NCBI GenBank assembly: GCA_023213395.1
Contig: CM041465.1
Location: 58,411,741-58,475,740, forward strand
DNA from: Cycas panzhihuaensis
Lineage: Eukaryota; Cycadophyta
Direction of reading: 5' to 3'
DNA: 64,000 nt
Shown here: positions 45,506-55,970 of the stretch, one piece after another
Layout: every line of letters starts with the position of its first letter
Numbering within the stretch: the stretch's first letter is position 1
Position numbers and translations under genes: made by a program
Notes under the pieces: generated by a model
What the model was told of the DNA's origin: nothing
Databases searched by the model: none
The model's input: only the letters and a program-made list of their open reading frames with translations

Positions 45506-46484
45506 GGTAGATCTCACATCCATATGATGATGGTGACCCAAAGGAGGCCTCAAGACAAGGGGAGTGAGGTAGGGGTCTAACAACGACGTCATAGGAGCCT
45601 AGGAGGCATGTGGTCTCTTAGCAAGGGATCTCATAAGCGAGGAGATGATTCCCCCTAATGGTAGGGCATCATGGAGGTTTTTTATTTTTAATGTACTATT
45701 GATTTTGGGTAGGAAAGCATTGGACATCTAAGGAGTTTTACTATATGTAGATATATGAATATATTCCTACCTGTAAGGATTCTAACTTCTTAAGGTGTGA
45801 TGCCTAGATGATGATGTACTACATAACCTTGTATGATATGATATGTATATATATAGAGAGGGATAGGGGCTAATTGGTACCCCATTTGATCCGTGATGAT
45901 GGTATTGTGATGTTGTTGCTTTGTTTATTTGTTTATGCACATGCATAGAGGGATAGATGCATGTGAATATGGGTGCATGGGGGATTATGCATTATGGTAG
46001 TTTTAGTTGATTGTTATGTATGGTTTTGTTATTAGATCATATGTTGATGATGCTTGTGTTTCCTTTCATGCAACACCACACTCATAGTAGATGCACACAA
46101 TCACCACGCGTATCAATGATGGATACGTATTAGGCTAGGAAAGGAGGAGCTATGCATGTCCAATGAGGGAGCATAACATATATGCAAAAGAAACAGTGAT
46201 AAAAGGGGAGTATAGATACTCAAGCAAGAGGGCCTAGTTAGGATGTGATTCCAAGCGCGAGAGTGAAGGAAGTTTGCATACCCAACTAGGAAAGGAGAGG
46301 TTTCCCTTGGGAGGGAAACAAAGGATAGTATGCAACAACAAAACCATAAAGATGAAGTGCCACTCTAAGCTCCCACTTGACCTACAACTAGGGAAATAGA
46401 GACATACTTAGAGTGGTAGTGTAGGCTCATTTTAGAGTGAGAGGGAAGAAGGGGTGTGCCTAATCTACTCGAGAGTAGGGGAGG
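45506..46484 (-). other. E linker between integrase and accessory gene
   Basis: About 1 kb without domain; it matches the reverse complement of 52850-53890. The shared end words include GACCTCCCCTACTCTCGAG and a CCTAGTTGGGTATGCAAAC block. On the minus strand it follows the integrase end, so the linker normally separates integrase and the convergent accessory gene. Confidence 0.75.
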
Positions 46485-48355
46485 TCACACATAGAATTTC
46501 TTTAAGAATATACCATTGACAACTTTCTCAAACTCGAGACCCTCTAAAATTGTAATCCTATAGGCACCATTATTAAGGCTTTCAAGAATGATGAAAGGAC
46601 CATCCCATTTAGGCCCAAATTTTGATAAGCGATCACTGAGATATTCTAGTTTGAGGATGTGGTCCCCAGGATGTAAAGGATGAGGGTGAAGATATTTATC
46701 ATACATTCTTCACACTTCAGATTTGGAGGCGAGATTCACTTGATATGCGATCAAATGTCTCTCGTCTAAATCTTTGAGGTTGAGGAGGCAGGCCTGGTGA
46801 TAAGATTCCTTGCTGATGAGACCTCGAAGGGAGATATGCAAGGAGGGAATTTCAACTTCCAAGAGGAGGATTGCCCCAGTTCTATACACGATGGATAATG
46901 GGGTCATCCCTATAGCCATGAGAATGGAAGTGTGGTATGCCCATAAAGCAGAGGGAAGTTGAAGGTGCCAATCCTTTTGGGATTGAGTAATGGTTTTCTT
47001 TAGGATGTTTATAAGAATCTTGTTAAAGGACTTAATTTATCCATTGGCCTAAGGGTAATAAGGAGAAGAAGTCTTGTGGGATATCCTAAACTTTTCCCAA
47101 AGCTCATCCATCTCCTTATTACAAAAGGGAGTACCATTATCTGTGATGAGGATATTGGGGATCTGGAATCGATAGATAATGTGCTGGTAAATAAAAGTAG
47201 CTATAGTCTTACTAGAAGTAGAAGATAAGAGGGCTACTTTGGCCCATTTAGTTAAATATTCTATTGCAGTCAAGATAAACTTATGCTATGATGAAGAAGG
47301 AGGGGTTATAGCCCTAATGAGGTCTAATTCCTATTGGGAAAATGGTCACAAAGAAAAATCAGGTGTAGGGCCTCAGAAGGTGAATGGATGATGTTGGCGT
47401 GTTTGTGACACCTATGACACCGTAAATCATAGGCATAAGCATCCTTAAAAAGGGATGGCTAATAGTAACCCATACATAAGACCCTATGGTCCATGGATTG
47501 GCCTCCAAAGTGGCCCTCACAAATGCCATTGTGGTATTCATGAAGTATCTGGTTCACCTCATTAGGGTTGATGAAGCGAAGGAGGACTCCATCCAAGGAT
47601 CTTTTATACAATACCTCTTATATGAGGAAGTACTACCTAGTAGTGGCCCTAATGTATGACCTTACCTTATCATTAGCATTAGGAAGATACTACTATTTAG
47701 TAAGGTATCGTACAATATCCCCATACCATTCACTATTAGCCAATGCATGGGGGGATGTGTCTTGAATGGAAGGGATAGGCTCATCCAATAAGGAATCATC
47801 AATAGGGGTGTTTGAAGAGTTAGGAACAAGGGCATCAGTTAGTTGTTTAACGATCACCATCCCCTTCTTCGACTTCCTATTAATGATTTAGAGATCATAC
47901 TCTTGAAGGAAGATGATCCACTTGTCGGTCCTACCAGTCAAGTCAGATCAAGTTAGGAGATACCTCAAGGGATCAGATTGGGCGATCACTTGGGTGGTGT
48001 TACTGATCAAGTAATACCTAAATTTCTTGGTGGTGTATACTAAGGCAAGGCATTCCTTCTTGGTAGGGGAATAATTGAGGTTAGCAGTAACTAAGATATA
48101 ACTGATGAAATAGATAGCTGTCTCAGTTCCCAAATCATCCTCTTGGGTGAGCATAGCCCCCAAGAATTCACCAATAGATGAGGTGTAAAGGATAAAAGAT
48201 TGATCAAAGAGAGGAGGCACCAAGATTAGGGTAGAAGCCAAGGCTCCTTTTAGCTCTTAAAAAGCTTCCTAAGCCTTTGGAGACCAAATGAATGGGGCCC
48301 CCTTCTTCAATAAGTTAGTGAGGGGTTAAGCGTTTATGGCAAAGTTTACCAAGAG
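46485..48355 (-). pseudogene. E RT C-terminus, RNase H and integrase (inverted block)
   Basis: Opens at the arm-2 junction with LLKKGAPFIWSPKA-EAF-EL (end of RT thumb), then RNase H: FILYTSSIGEFLGAMLTQED, ETAIYFISYILVTANLNYSP, KKECLALVYTTKKFRYYL and PLRYLLT, typical Tat-like. A tail DKWIIFLQEYDL leads to the zinc finger (VLYKRSLDGVLLRFI, EYHNGICEGHFGGQ, LRCHRCHKHANI). The integrase core includes AIEYLTKWAKV, ILITDNGTPFCNKEMDELW and LLYGHTTLPF-type sequence, and the C-terminus GPFIILESLNNGAYRI (GPF module). Tat elements often have an archaeal RNase H between RNase H and integrase; none is here. Protease and the RT catalytic YxDD are missing. Confidence 0.88.
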
Positions 48356-49160
48356 TCTCGCCTGGATATGATCCCTTTTCCTATCCGCTCCTCGAAGCTT
48401 ATCCTCCAGCACTGTGATCCTAATCTGAATCCTCTCATCTTTGCATGTTGCTCCTCCTCCCTAGGCTTTCAGTACCTAGACCTGGCCTCATAGGGCATCC
48501 CTCTCTATAGTTATTTGGTCTCTCTCTACGTGAAGTCTATCCAGGGTGCCCTATAGTTGTCCCATCCTCACCTAGTGGCATTGGGACTCCATTACACACA
48601 TGTCCCCAGCTTTGATCAGTGGGGTAAATGCCACTATGTATACTCGCACATATCGAGGCTCCTCACTAGTTAGGATAGGAGGATATCCCTCTACATAGAC
48701 CTAGGGAAACAACTCCTAGATTACTGCCTCTAGTAGCCTCATCATCTTTGCTATGCCTACCAAACCATACATACCATATGTCAATCTAACAAATATACAT
48801 GTGAAAGCATTCAAATCAAATCAAAGTAAACTATCTAAGTAACTAGTGATAGAAAAAACATTGAGTTAGGGTAGTGTCTCACATCTTGGGATGGCTGGCT
48901 CCTCGAATCTGATGATCACCTCCTTCACAAGAGCTCCCTCAACTACTGCCTCCACCTCCTCTACCTCTGGCACTACCTCTCCTACCTCTTGAGCTGTTGA
49001 AGCACCTCTTGCCTCTACTACTCCCTCTACTGTGGCTATCGCCACCTCTACCACTACCACCATAGCCACAGCAACTGCTGGAGCTCTACCTATAGCTCTC
49101 CCTCTTCCTGTTGGTGTATGTGGTGGTATACCTCTCCTCGCAGGCATTGATAGGCCTACC
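48356..49160. repeat. Inverted repeat arm 2 (805 bp)
   Basis: Reverse complement of arm 1. It lies within the accessory gene's 3' half. Its outer edge at 49160 lies inside the gene, while arm 1's outer edge is exactly the gag breakpoint. Confidence 0.93.
48757..48882 (-). other. 126-nt intron of accessory gene, copy 1
   Basis: Minus strand GTGAGACACTACCC to GGTTTGGTAG. Phase 1, frame kept. Identical in length to the introns at 44937-45062 and 54336-54461. Confidence 0.75.
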
Positions 49161-50375
49161 TTGCCTCCTACAGCTCCTGATGGGCCTATCCCATTGCCTC
49201 CATCATCGCCTCCACCCTTATCAGGATTATCTCCCAACTCCCTTATCATGCCATCACTCTCCTAGTGTATCCCCCTATATAAGTCCACTATGTAATCTAT
49301 TAGAGTAAGTAGATCGAGCTATGTCACCTCCACTAACCTCTGTACATAAGCCTGGTCCTCTATTCCTTTAAACCAAGTCTGTTATTTGTGGACCATAGGT
49401 GTCCACACCGAGATGGGATGTGGTCCTCCTAATGGTGCCGCCGCTCCAAAGTAGTCAAAGAACCAACGCTGTAATAGTGTGTAGTAGGGAAATCCTCCTC
49501 TCCTTGCTACTTGGATTTAATCTAGTTATGCCACTAGGTTAGTTGCTATCAAAGCAGCCCAATCTAGTCTCTCCCCTACCTTGCATCTCTAGACTATGGC
49601 CATCCATCCACTTGGTATGTCCCTGCAATTCTATTTTCAGGAAATCCATAATAGAATGGTCAATGTGATGAGTTTCCTTACTCGAGGAACTCTAGATAGA
49701 ACCATCTCCTAGACTGACATACCTTGTCAATCCCATCTACCCTGTCAAGTAAAGTATGTGGGCATTGTCTGTTCTAGGTAAAGTACCTAACGATGCTAGT
49801 GCTCCTCCGACTGGTACATCCAAAATCCTCCTGATGTCTCCCATTGTGATAGTGATGTCCCCCACCAAGGGAAGATGGAAAACATGCCTCCATCGATCCT
49901 AATAGGAGACTATGTTGACTAGGAAGTGCTGGTTTGATGCATATTAGGACATCCTGATGATCTTTAGGAGCCTGTAGCATCTCAAAGTCATTTTGTCTTA
50001 CCTTAACATCATCTCAATAAAGTTGAGCATGGCCATCCTGATATTCTTATGATTTTCCACCATGATAACTACCTATAAACAATCCAAAAACTAAGTCCAT
50101 AACTCCTTACTGCATGTCCTACTGCCTCTTTGATGCCTTGTTCTCCATCAATGTAGGCAAGGTCATCCATCAGGCCTCATTTTTTCTTTTTTTTTTTACT
50201 ATCCATCCTTTGCCCCACGTCAAACTCTATAGTACTGCAAACTTTGACACAGGCCCCATTGAGAAATTATCATTTTCTTGACGGCCCCATCGTAAATTTC
50301 ATGGCACCGCGATCTTTATCACAAGGCCATTCTAACCTCCCTAAAAAAGAGGGAGGGTGCCCTAAAAAATCTAAA

Positions 50376-50388
50376 AACTTACCTGAAT
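50376..50388 (-). promoter_or_regulatory. Candidate 5' splice donor upstream of accessory gene, copy 1
   Basis: Minus-strand CAG/GTAAGT, a perfect plant donor consensus, about 215 bases before the ATG. Copy 2 has the same CAG/GTAAGT at 55960-55968. It may mark a 5'-UTR intron of the antisense transcript; the acceptor is not certain. Confidence 0.5.
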
Positions 50389-50755
50389 AGGCCAAGGCCT
50401 AGCCTAGTAGTATAAGGGCTACCTAATGCCCTGGTCCTTCCCCTCTCTAGGCCTCATTTGAGCCTCAGGAGGTCCTAATTTACTCCTAAGGGGCTAAAAC
50501 TAAGCTAGAAAACCACATAAAATTCATCAAACAAAAATGGAGAAATGGAAAGGGTAAGGAATGATCCAGTCATTGGATCAGGTCTAGCTACTGCCATCTC
50601 ATTATCTTGGTCTCTAGGTTGTCTCTATGCCTCAATCCAATGGTCAAATATCTCATAAAGTGCTCTCAGATTTCAATAGGGCTCCACTGCATAGAGGGAA
50701 GGGCTCTAGAGCGATCATGAGGCCTATGAAAATGAATTCTATTTTTTCCCCCCTT

Positions 50756-50767
50756 CCTTTATATATG
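50756..50767 (-). promoter_or_regulatory. Candidate TATA box for antisense transcript, copy 1
   Basis: Minus-strand ATATATAAAGG, about 590 bases upstream of the accessory-gene ATG. The corresponding site in copy 2 (56338-56350) is a degenerate TATATGTAAAGG. Confidence 0.4.
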
Positions 50768-51329
50768 TGAGGGTCCTGGGGAGCACTTCCTCCTTTTCCC
50801 TTGCCACGATAGCCTTCAAGACCATCTCCTTGGCCTCATCACCTTTGCCTTTAGAGTACATCCCATGTTTTACTTCCATAGCCCCTGTTTTGAGATCTTT
50901 TGGTATATTTATGACAACCCCTTTAGTCTCCTATAGGCTCCTTCTACCTTATTTTTCGTGTCACTTCAGAACATATCCATGTTTATACTCTTTTGATTTG
51001 TTTCGACATTTTGGATCTATTTTTGCTACCTATTTGAGCCTTTGAGACCTCCAAAGAAAGAACCTCCCTATTTTTAGACCTCTTTTGGCCCTTTCTGCAA
51101 CCTTTGGAAGCTCTAAAGGGGCTTTTTTCTATCACCTCCTCACCCTTTCATTGAGTAGGTTTCCTTGAGCCTAGTAGCCTCTCCCCAGGACTCTCCTATC
51201 ATTTTATGGTCTATATTCATAGCATTTTGAGTGATTGTAGCCCCATCACTACTTTCTCTCCCCCTCTTCACTTTTTGACCTTACTGTAACCATTTCTCTT
51301 GTTATTCGATGCAAACCCTATTTTTCACC

Positions 51330-51752
51330 ATGGTACTACTTATCTTCACTGATGGTAGAGGTCATGGTAATCTAGGACCTTTTATCATTGTGTGGATGCT
51401 CTATGACCCCTCCAGATATGACTATATACATTCTAGAGTCTTTCTCCCTAAGGCCACAAATAACAAAGATAAATATACAGGTGTTATCGAGGCCCTAACT
51501 TATGCACTTCATTTCTACCATGGTCCCATCATCCTCTTTTATGACTCTCAGATCGTCGTATTGCAGCTAACCCAGGTTTATCAGGTGTGATGCCTATGAT
51601 TGAGAGCCCTCGCTTTGACCGCCAGGTCTCTCCTATCTCATTTCCCTTATGTGCACATTCAACATATTCCCTGAGACTTAAACACCAAGGTAGATAGCCT
51701 TGTTTATCGCATCCTTGAGCATCATCTCCCCCTTCTCAATGATCCTCCATAA
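51330..51752 (+). pseudogene. Stand-alone RNase H, copy 1
   Basis: 141 codons from MVLLIFTDGRGHGNLGPF to NDPP and TAA. It contains the RNase HI acids: D in FTDG, E in TGVIEALTYAL, D in LFYDSQIVVLQL, and D in LNTKVDSL near the end. The N-G-P turn and the A-T-N-N-K motif before the glutamate are the pattern of RVT_3-type RNase H. There are in-frame stops (TGA and TGA near 51588 and 51597, others later). Copy 2 at 56914 has the same length and start. It lies on the gag strand, after the antisense gene and about 480 bases before the PPT, not next to RT. Confidence 0.82.
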
Positions 51753-52230
51753 AAAGCCTAGTGGGTTGCCTAATCACCCAGGCTTCGGGATCATCGCTTC
51801 CTCCATTTTATGATTCATTCACACCTCCAAAAACTGGCTACTAATGAGGTTAATCTATGGTGACCACCAGGTTTGTTTCTCTACCTTGCCCTTTGTACCA
51901 TTCGTGGTATGAGGCCCTTGTATTTTGGTCTCTACATATACATACCTCTTGCTCATGTTAGCTTGTTGATTGTATTTATGACTTTGAGAATCACTTATCT
52001 TGTATAGATGCGATGGGGGCATCCCCCTCATCCACTCTTCCTCTTATAAGATTCTAGGGTGATGCATAGGCAGCCCCTATGCTACCCCTTTTCCCTCCTT
52101 GTCCATACATTCTGCCATGATACCTACCACTCAGATGAAAATACCTTTGTACTTTAATGCATGATACTAACCTTTATGTTGATAGCATTCACCATCACTT
52201 TATGACTTTGAGTTGTAAGGCCCTGCTGCT
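51753..52230 (+). other. Sequence between RNase H and PPT, copy 1
   Basis: Includes frame pieces GMRPLYFGLYIYIPLAHVSL that are matched in copy 2 at about 57490-57550, so a coding extension is possible, though I recognise no domain. Confidence 0.4.
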
Positions 52231-52240
52231 AAGGGGGCAG
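52231..52240 (+). other. Polypurine tract of E, copy 1
   Basis: AAGGGGGCAG immediately before TGTTTCCCAGC, the LTR start. Confidence 0.88.
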
Positions 52241-52843
52241 TGTTTCCCAGCTACCAAGAATGGACATGGATGCCACCTCTTAGGTAAGCACAAGTATATT
52301 TCCAACCTCATCTCTCATTAACTTTAGAATGTAATTGAATATTCATTAGACATGTTCTGCATGATATTGATTGATTGTATGGTTATTATGCCTAGCTTGC
52401 CTACCCACTTATGCTTGCATCTACTACTTTAGCCCATGACGACTTAGGGCAAATATCCCATGGCACATCATGGCCCTCCATCACCCCTCCACAGCATTCT
52501 CAAGTACTCCTAGCTCCTGCAGCTTACTTTTGACTACCTTTTTGGTGTAATGTGATCCCTAATGACTTATTTAGGCATGATCACCCTCCTCACTTGCCAC
52601 TTATCTAACAATGGGGCCTAATTACCCCCTTTTCCTTTGCTTATTATGCTCCCACCAATACTTAAAGTCTCTTAGACACCCTAGCAGCCCACTATTTTTC
52701 TCTTTTAAGGTTTAGGACCCCTTTTTAGGGGCCTTTTAGGCCCTCCTTTATTTTTTTTTGCCTTGTTTTGAGCTCACCGTGGCATTGTTCATGGTGTTGC
52801 TACAAACTTCATGGTATTGCAAAGTTTGGCATGGTGCGACTAT
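52241..52843 (+). repeat. Truncated middle LTR of E
   Basis: The first 603 bases of the LTR, matching 39324 onward and 57829 onward. It ends at GCGACTAT, after which the linker sequence starts directly. The missing 2.5 kb of LTR together with gag and pol of the second copy suggest one large deletion. Confidence 0.9.
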
Positions 52844-53892
52844 GTGACCTCCCCTACTCTCGAGTAGATTAGGCACCTAGGATAAAGTAGAAATTCTATG
52901 TGTGATCTCCCCTACTCTTGAGAAGGTGAGGCATACCCCTTCTTCCCTCTTGTTCTGAAGTGAGCCTAAATTACCACTCTAAATATGTCCCCATTTCCCT
53001 AGCTATAGGTCGAGTGGTAGCTTAGAGTGGCCCCTCATCTTCATGGTTTTATTGGTTGCATACCATCCTTTATTTCCCTCTTAAGGGAAACCTCTCCTTT
53101 CCTAGTTGGGTATGCAAACTTCCTTCACTCCCAATCTTGGAATTGGATCCCAACTAGGGCCTCTTGCTTAAGTATCTACACCCCCCCTTTATCATTGTTT
53201 CCTTTACATATTTATTATGCTCTCTCAATGGATATGCATAGCTCCCCCTCTCCTAGCCTCATACATATCCATTACCGATACACATGGTGATCATGTGTGC
53301 CTACTACGAGTGTGGTGTTCCATGAAAAGAAACATGAGCATCATCCACATATGATCTAATAACAAAACTATATATAACAATCAACTAAAACTACCATAAT
53401 GCATAATCCCTTGTTCACCCATATCTGCATGCAACTATCCCTCTATGCATGTATATAAACAAATAAACAAAGCAACAACATCATAAAATCATCACAGTAC
53501 CATCATCATGGATCAAATGGGGTACTAATTGGACTCGGTCTATATATATACACAAATCATATCATACAAGGTCATGTAGTATATCATCATCTAGGCATCA
53601 TGCCTAAGGAAGTTGGAATCCTTGTAGGGAGGAATACAATCATATGTTTGCATATGGTAAGACTCCCTAGATTTATAATGCTTTCTTTCCCAAAATCAAT
53701 AGTACATTAAAATCAAGAAAACTCCTTGATGCCCTGCCCTTAAGGGGTATTATCTCCTCGCCTATGAGATCCCTTGCTAAGAGACCACATGTCTCCTAGG
53801 CTTCTACGACATTACTATGAGCTCCCCACCTTGCTCCCCTCATCTCGAGGCCTCCTTTAGGTCGTTGTCATCATATGGGTGTGAGATATACT
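52844..53892 (+). other. E linker, second copy
   Basis: About 1.05 kb matching the reverse complement of 45506-46484. It begins inside what would be the integrase end, giving the junction left by the deletion. Open frame 53027-53290 is without domain. Confidence 0.75.
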
Positions 53893-55749
53893 TTACGATG
53901 ACCTAGTGGTGATCTACTCTACCAGCTGATTGTATCTTGCCTGGATATGATCCCTCTTCCCCTCTGCTCCTTAGATCCTCTCCTCCATCATGACGATCTT
54001 GATCTGACTCCCTATATCTTCACCTATTTCTCCTCCTCCCTGGGCCTTTAGTACATAGACCTAGCCTCGTAGGTCATCCCTCTCCATAGTTATCTGGTCT
54101 CTCTCAATGCAAAGTCCATCCATGGTGCCCTGTAGTGGTCCTGTCCTCGTTTAGTACCCTTGGGACTCTACTGCCCACATGTCTGTAGCTCTAATCAGTG
54201 GGGAAAATGCTATTGTATATGCCCCTATAGATTAAGGCTCCTTACCATCTAGGATGAGAGGCTGTCCCTCCATGTAGACCTAGGGAAATAACTCCAAAAC
54301 TACTGCCTCTAGTAGCCTCATCATCTCTCCTATGTCTACCAAACCATACATACCATATATTAGTCTAACAAATATATATGTGAAAGCATCCAAATTAAAT
54401 CAAAGTAAACTATTTAAGTAGCTAGTGATAGAGAAGGCATCAAGTTAGGGTAGTGTCTCACCTCCTAGGATGGTTAGCTCCTCAGATTTCACAATCATCT
54501 CCTCCATAGGAGCTCCCTTAGCTATTACCTTTGCCTCTAGCACTACCTCTCCTAACTCCTGAGCTATTGAAGTACCTCCTGCCTCTATTCCTCCCCCTAT
54601 AGTATCTATTGATGCCTCTGCCACTGCCACCATAGCCACGGTAGTTTCTAGAGCTCTACCCGCATCTCTCCCTTTGCCTATTGGCATATGTGGTGGTTTG
54701 CCTCTCCTCATAGGCACTGATAGGCTTGCCTTATCTCATGTAGCTCCTATGAGCCTACCCCATTGCCTCTATCATTACCTCTACCCTCATCAGGCTCATC
54801 TCCTAACTCCCCTACTGCGTCATCACTCTCCCAGTGTACCCCTTTATATGGGTCCATTGTGTAGTCTACTAGAGTAAGTAGATTAAGTGATGTCACCTCC
54901 ATCAACCTCTATACGTGAGCCTAGATCTCTATCACTCTAAACTGAGTCTTCCATCTATGGACCATAGGTGCCTGCACCGAGATGGTATGTGGTCCTCCTG
55001 ATGGTTCCGTCACTCTAAAGTGGTCGAAAAACTATCACTATAATAGCATGCAATAAGAGAATCCTCCTCTCCCTGCTACCTGGATTTGATCTAGCTATGC
55101 CACTAGGTTAGTTGCTATCAAAGTAGTCCAATCTAGTCTCTCCCTTACCTTGCATCTCCAAACTGTAGCCATCCATCCACTTGATATGTCCCTGTAATTC
55201 TATTTCTAGGAAATCTAGAACATAATAGCTAAAGTGATGAGTTTCCTTACCCGAGGAACTCTAGATAGATCCATTACCTAGATTAACACACCTTTTTGAT
55301 CCCATTTACCCTGTCCAGTAAAGGATGTAGCCACCTCTATGTGGGTAGCATTTATGCTGGGCAAAGTACCTAATGATATTAGTGCTTCTCTTGCCAGTAC
55401 ACCCAAAATCCTCTTGATGTCTCCTGGTGTGATAATAATATTCTCCACTTAGGGAAGATGGAAAATATACCTTCATTGATCCTAATGGGAGACTATATTG
55501 ACTAGGAGGCACTGATCTAATGCATATTAGGGTGTCCTAAAGATCTTCAAGGGCCCACAACATCTTAAAGTCATTCTATCTTGCCTCGACATCATCTTAA
55601 TGAAGTTGAGCATGCCCATCTTAACATCCTTATGGTTGTCCACTATGATAATTGGATATAAACAATCCAAAATGTTAGTCCATAACTCCTTATTACACGT
55701 CCTCTTACCTCTTGGGTGCCTTGTAGTCTATTAAAGCAGGTAAGGTCAT
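53893..55749 (-). pseudogene. Accessory PMD-like/coiled-coil gene, copy 2
   Basis: The most complete copy: from ATG 55749 to TAA 53893-53895. After KRTCNKELWTNILDCL come DRMTLRCCGPLKIFRTP and the PMD-like core RYIFHLP-VENIIITPGD then IKRILGVLAREALISLG; RCKVRERLDWTTLIATNLVA; FFDHFRVTEPSGGPHTISV; an acidic/Gly hinge DEPDEGRGNDRGNG; the Val/Ala stretch beginning MPMRRGKPPHMPIGKGRD; the intron; EMMRLLEAVVLELFP; and the coiled coil ERDQITMERDDLRG and KRDHIQARYNQLVE. Differences from copy 1 are about 15 percent, with separate stops, so the two decayed independently. PMD proteins of plants are nuclear silencing factors; whether this one interferes with host silencing is only a guess. Confidence 0.8.
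54336..54461 (-). other. 126-nt intron of accessory gene, copy 2
   Basis: Exon end CTAGGAG, donor GTGAGACACT, acceptor GGTTTGGTAG, exon start ACATAGGAGAG. Phase 1 and 126 nt, as in the other copies. The exon side matches the AG/GTGAG consensus best here. Confidence 0.8.
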
Positions 55750-55957
55750 CCATCAGGCCTTATTTTTTCTTTTTTTTTTTCACTATCCATCCTCCACCCT
55801 ACATCAAACTCTGCGGTATCATAGACTTTGACATATGCCCCATTGAGAAATTGTTGTTTTCTCCATGGCCCCACCATAAATTTTAGGGCACCATGATCTT
55901 TGATATGGAGCCACTGTAAAGCCCCTTAAAAAGGGGGGGTGGCCCTAAAAAAGCTAA

Positions 55958-55970
55958 AAACTTACCTGAG
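55958..55970 (-). promoter_or_regulatory. Candidate 5' splice donor upstream of accessory gene, copy 2
   Basis: Minus-strand CAG/GTAAGT, conserved with copy 1 (50376-50388) while the sequence around it has changed. Confidence 0.5.

Larger units (their letters stand above)
48356..50166 (-). pseudogene. Accessory PMD-like/coiled-coil gene, copy 1
   Basis: Antisense to gag. The coding sequence reads KELWTQFLDCL, then MTLRCYRLLKIIRMS-YASNQ, then the PMD-like core RWRHVFHLPLVGDITITMGD followed by IRRILDVPVGGALASLG, matching the T-F-H-L-P-x-G-E-x-T-x-T-L-x-D-V...L-G-L-P-V-x-G signature of plant mobile domains. Later pieces: WMAIV-RCKVGERLDWAAL, FFDYFGAAAPLGGPHPISV, a Gly/Asp-rich hinge, the Val/Ala/Glu-rich stretch, the 126-nt intron, and a coiled coil truncated at 48356 before the stop. 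Start is the ATG at 50166, shared with copy 2; the first codons and the core need a frame change or another small intron. Several stops. Role unknown. Confidence 0.78.
50167..51329. other. Region between divergent accessory gene and RNase H
   Basis: About 1.16 kb non-coding, repeated at 55750-56913. It should hold the promoters of the leftward PMD gene and possibly of the rightward RNase H. A poly-T tract lies at 50184-50197. Open frame 50767-51045 has a partial twin in copy 2 (56328-56588) reading SSFSLA-IAF-TISLASSPLP, which may be a leader peptide or just duplicated DNA. Confidence 0.5.

Noticed and set aside
49032-49265. Plus-strand open frame rich in Thr, Ala and Pro
   Set aside because: Shadow of the Val/Ala/Glu-rich part of the antisense PMD gene; the same shadow appears at 44566-44787.
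49774-49980. 68-residue minus-strand frame (with a twin at 55306-55512)
   Set aside because: Out of frame with the PMD-like core that overlaps it; the core frame carries the recognisable FHLP motif, so this is a shadow conserved by duplication.
51309-51590. RNase H as part of a LINE element
   Set aside because: No LINE RT or endonuclease nearby, no poly-A tail, and the domain is within a unit bounded by PPT and LTR that is duplicated as a whole.
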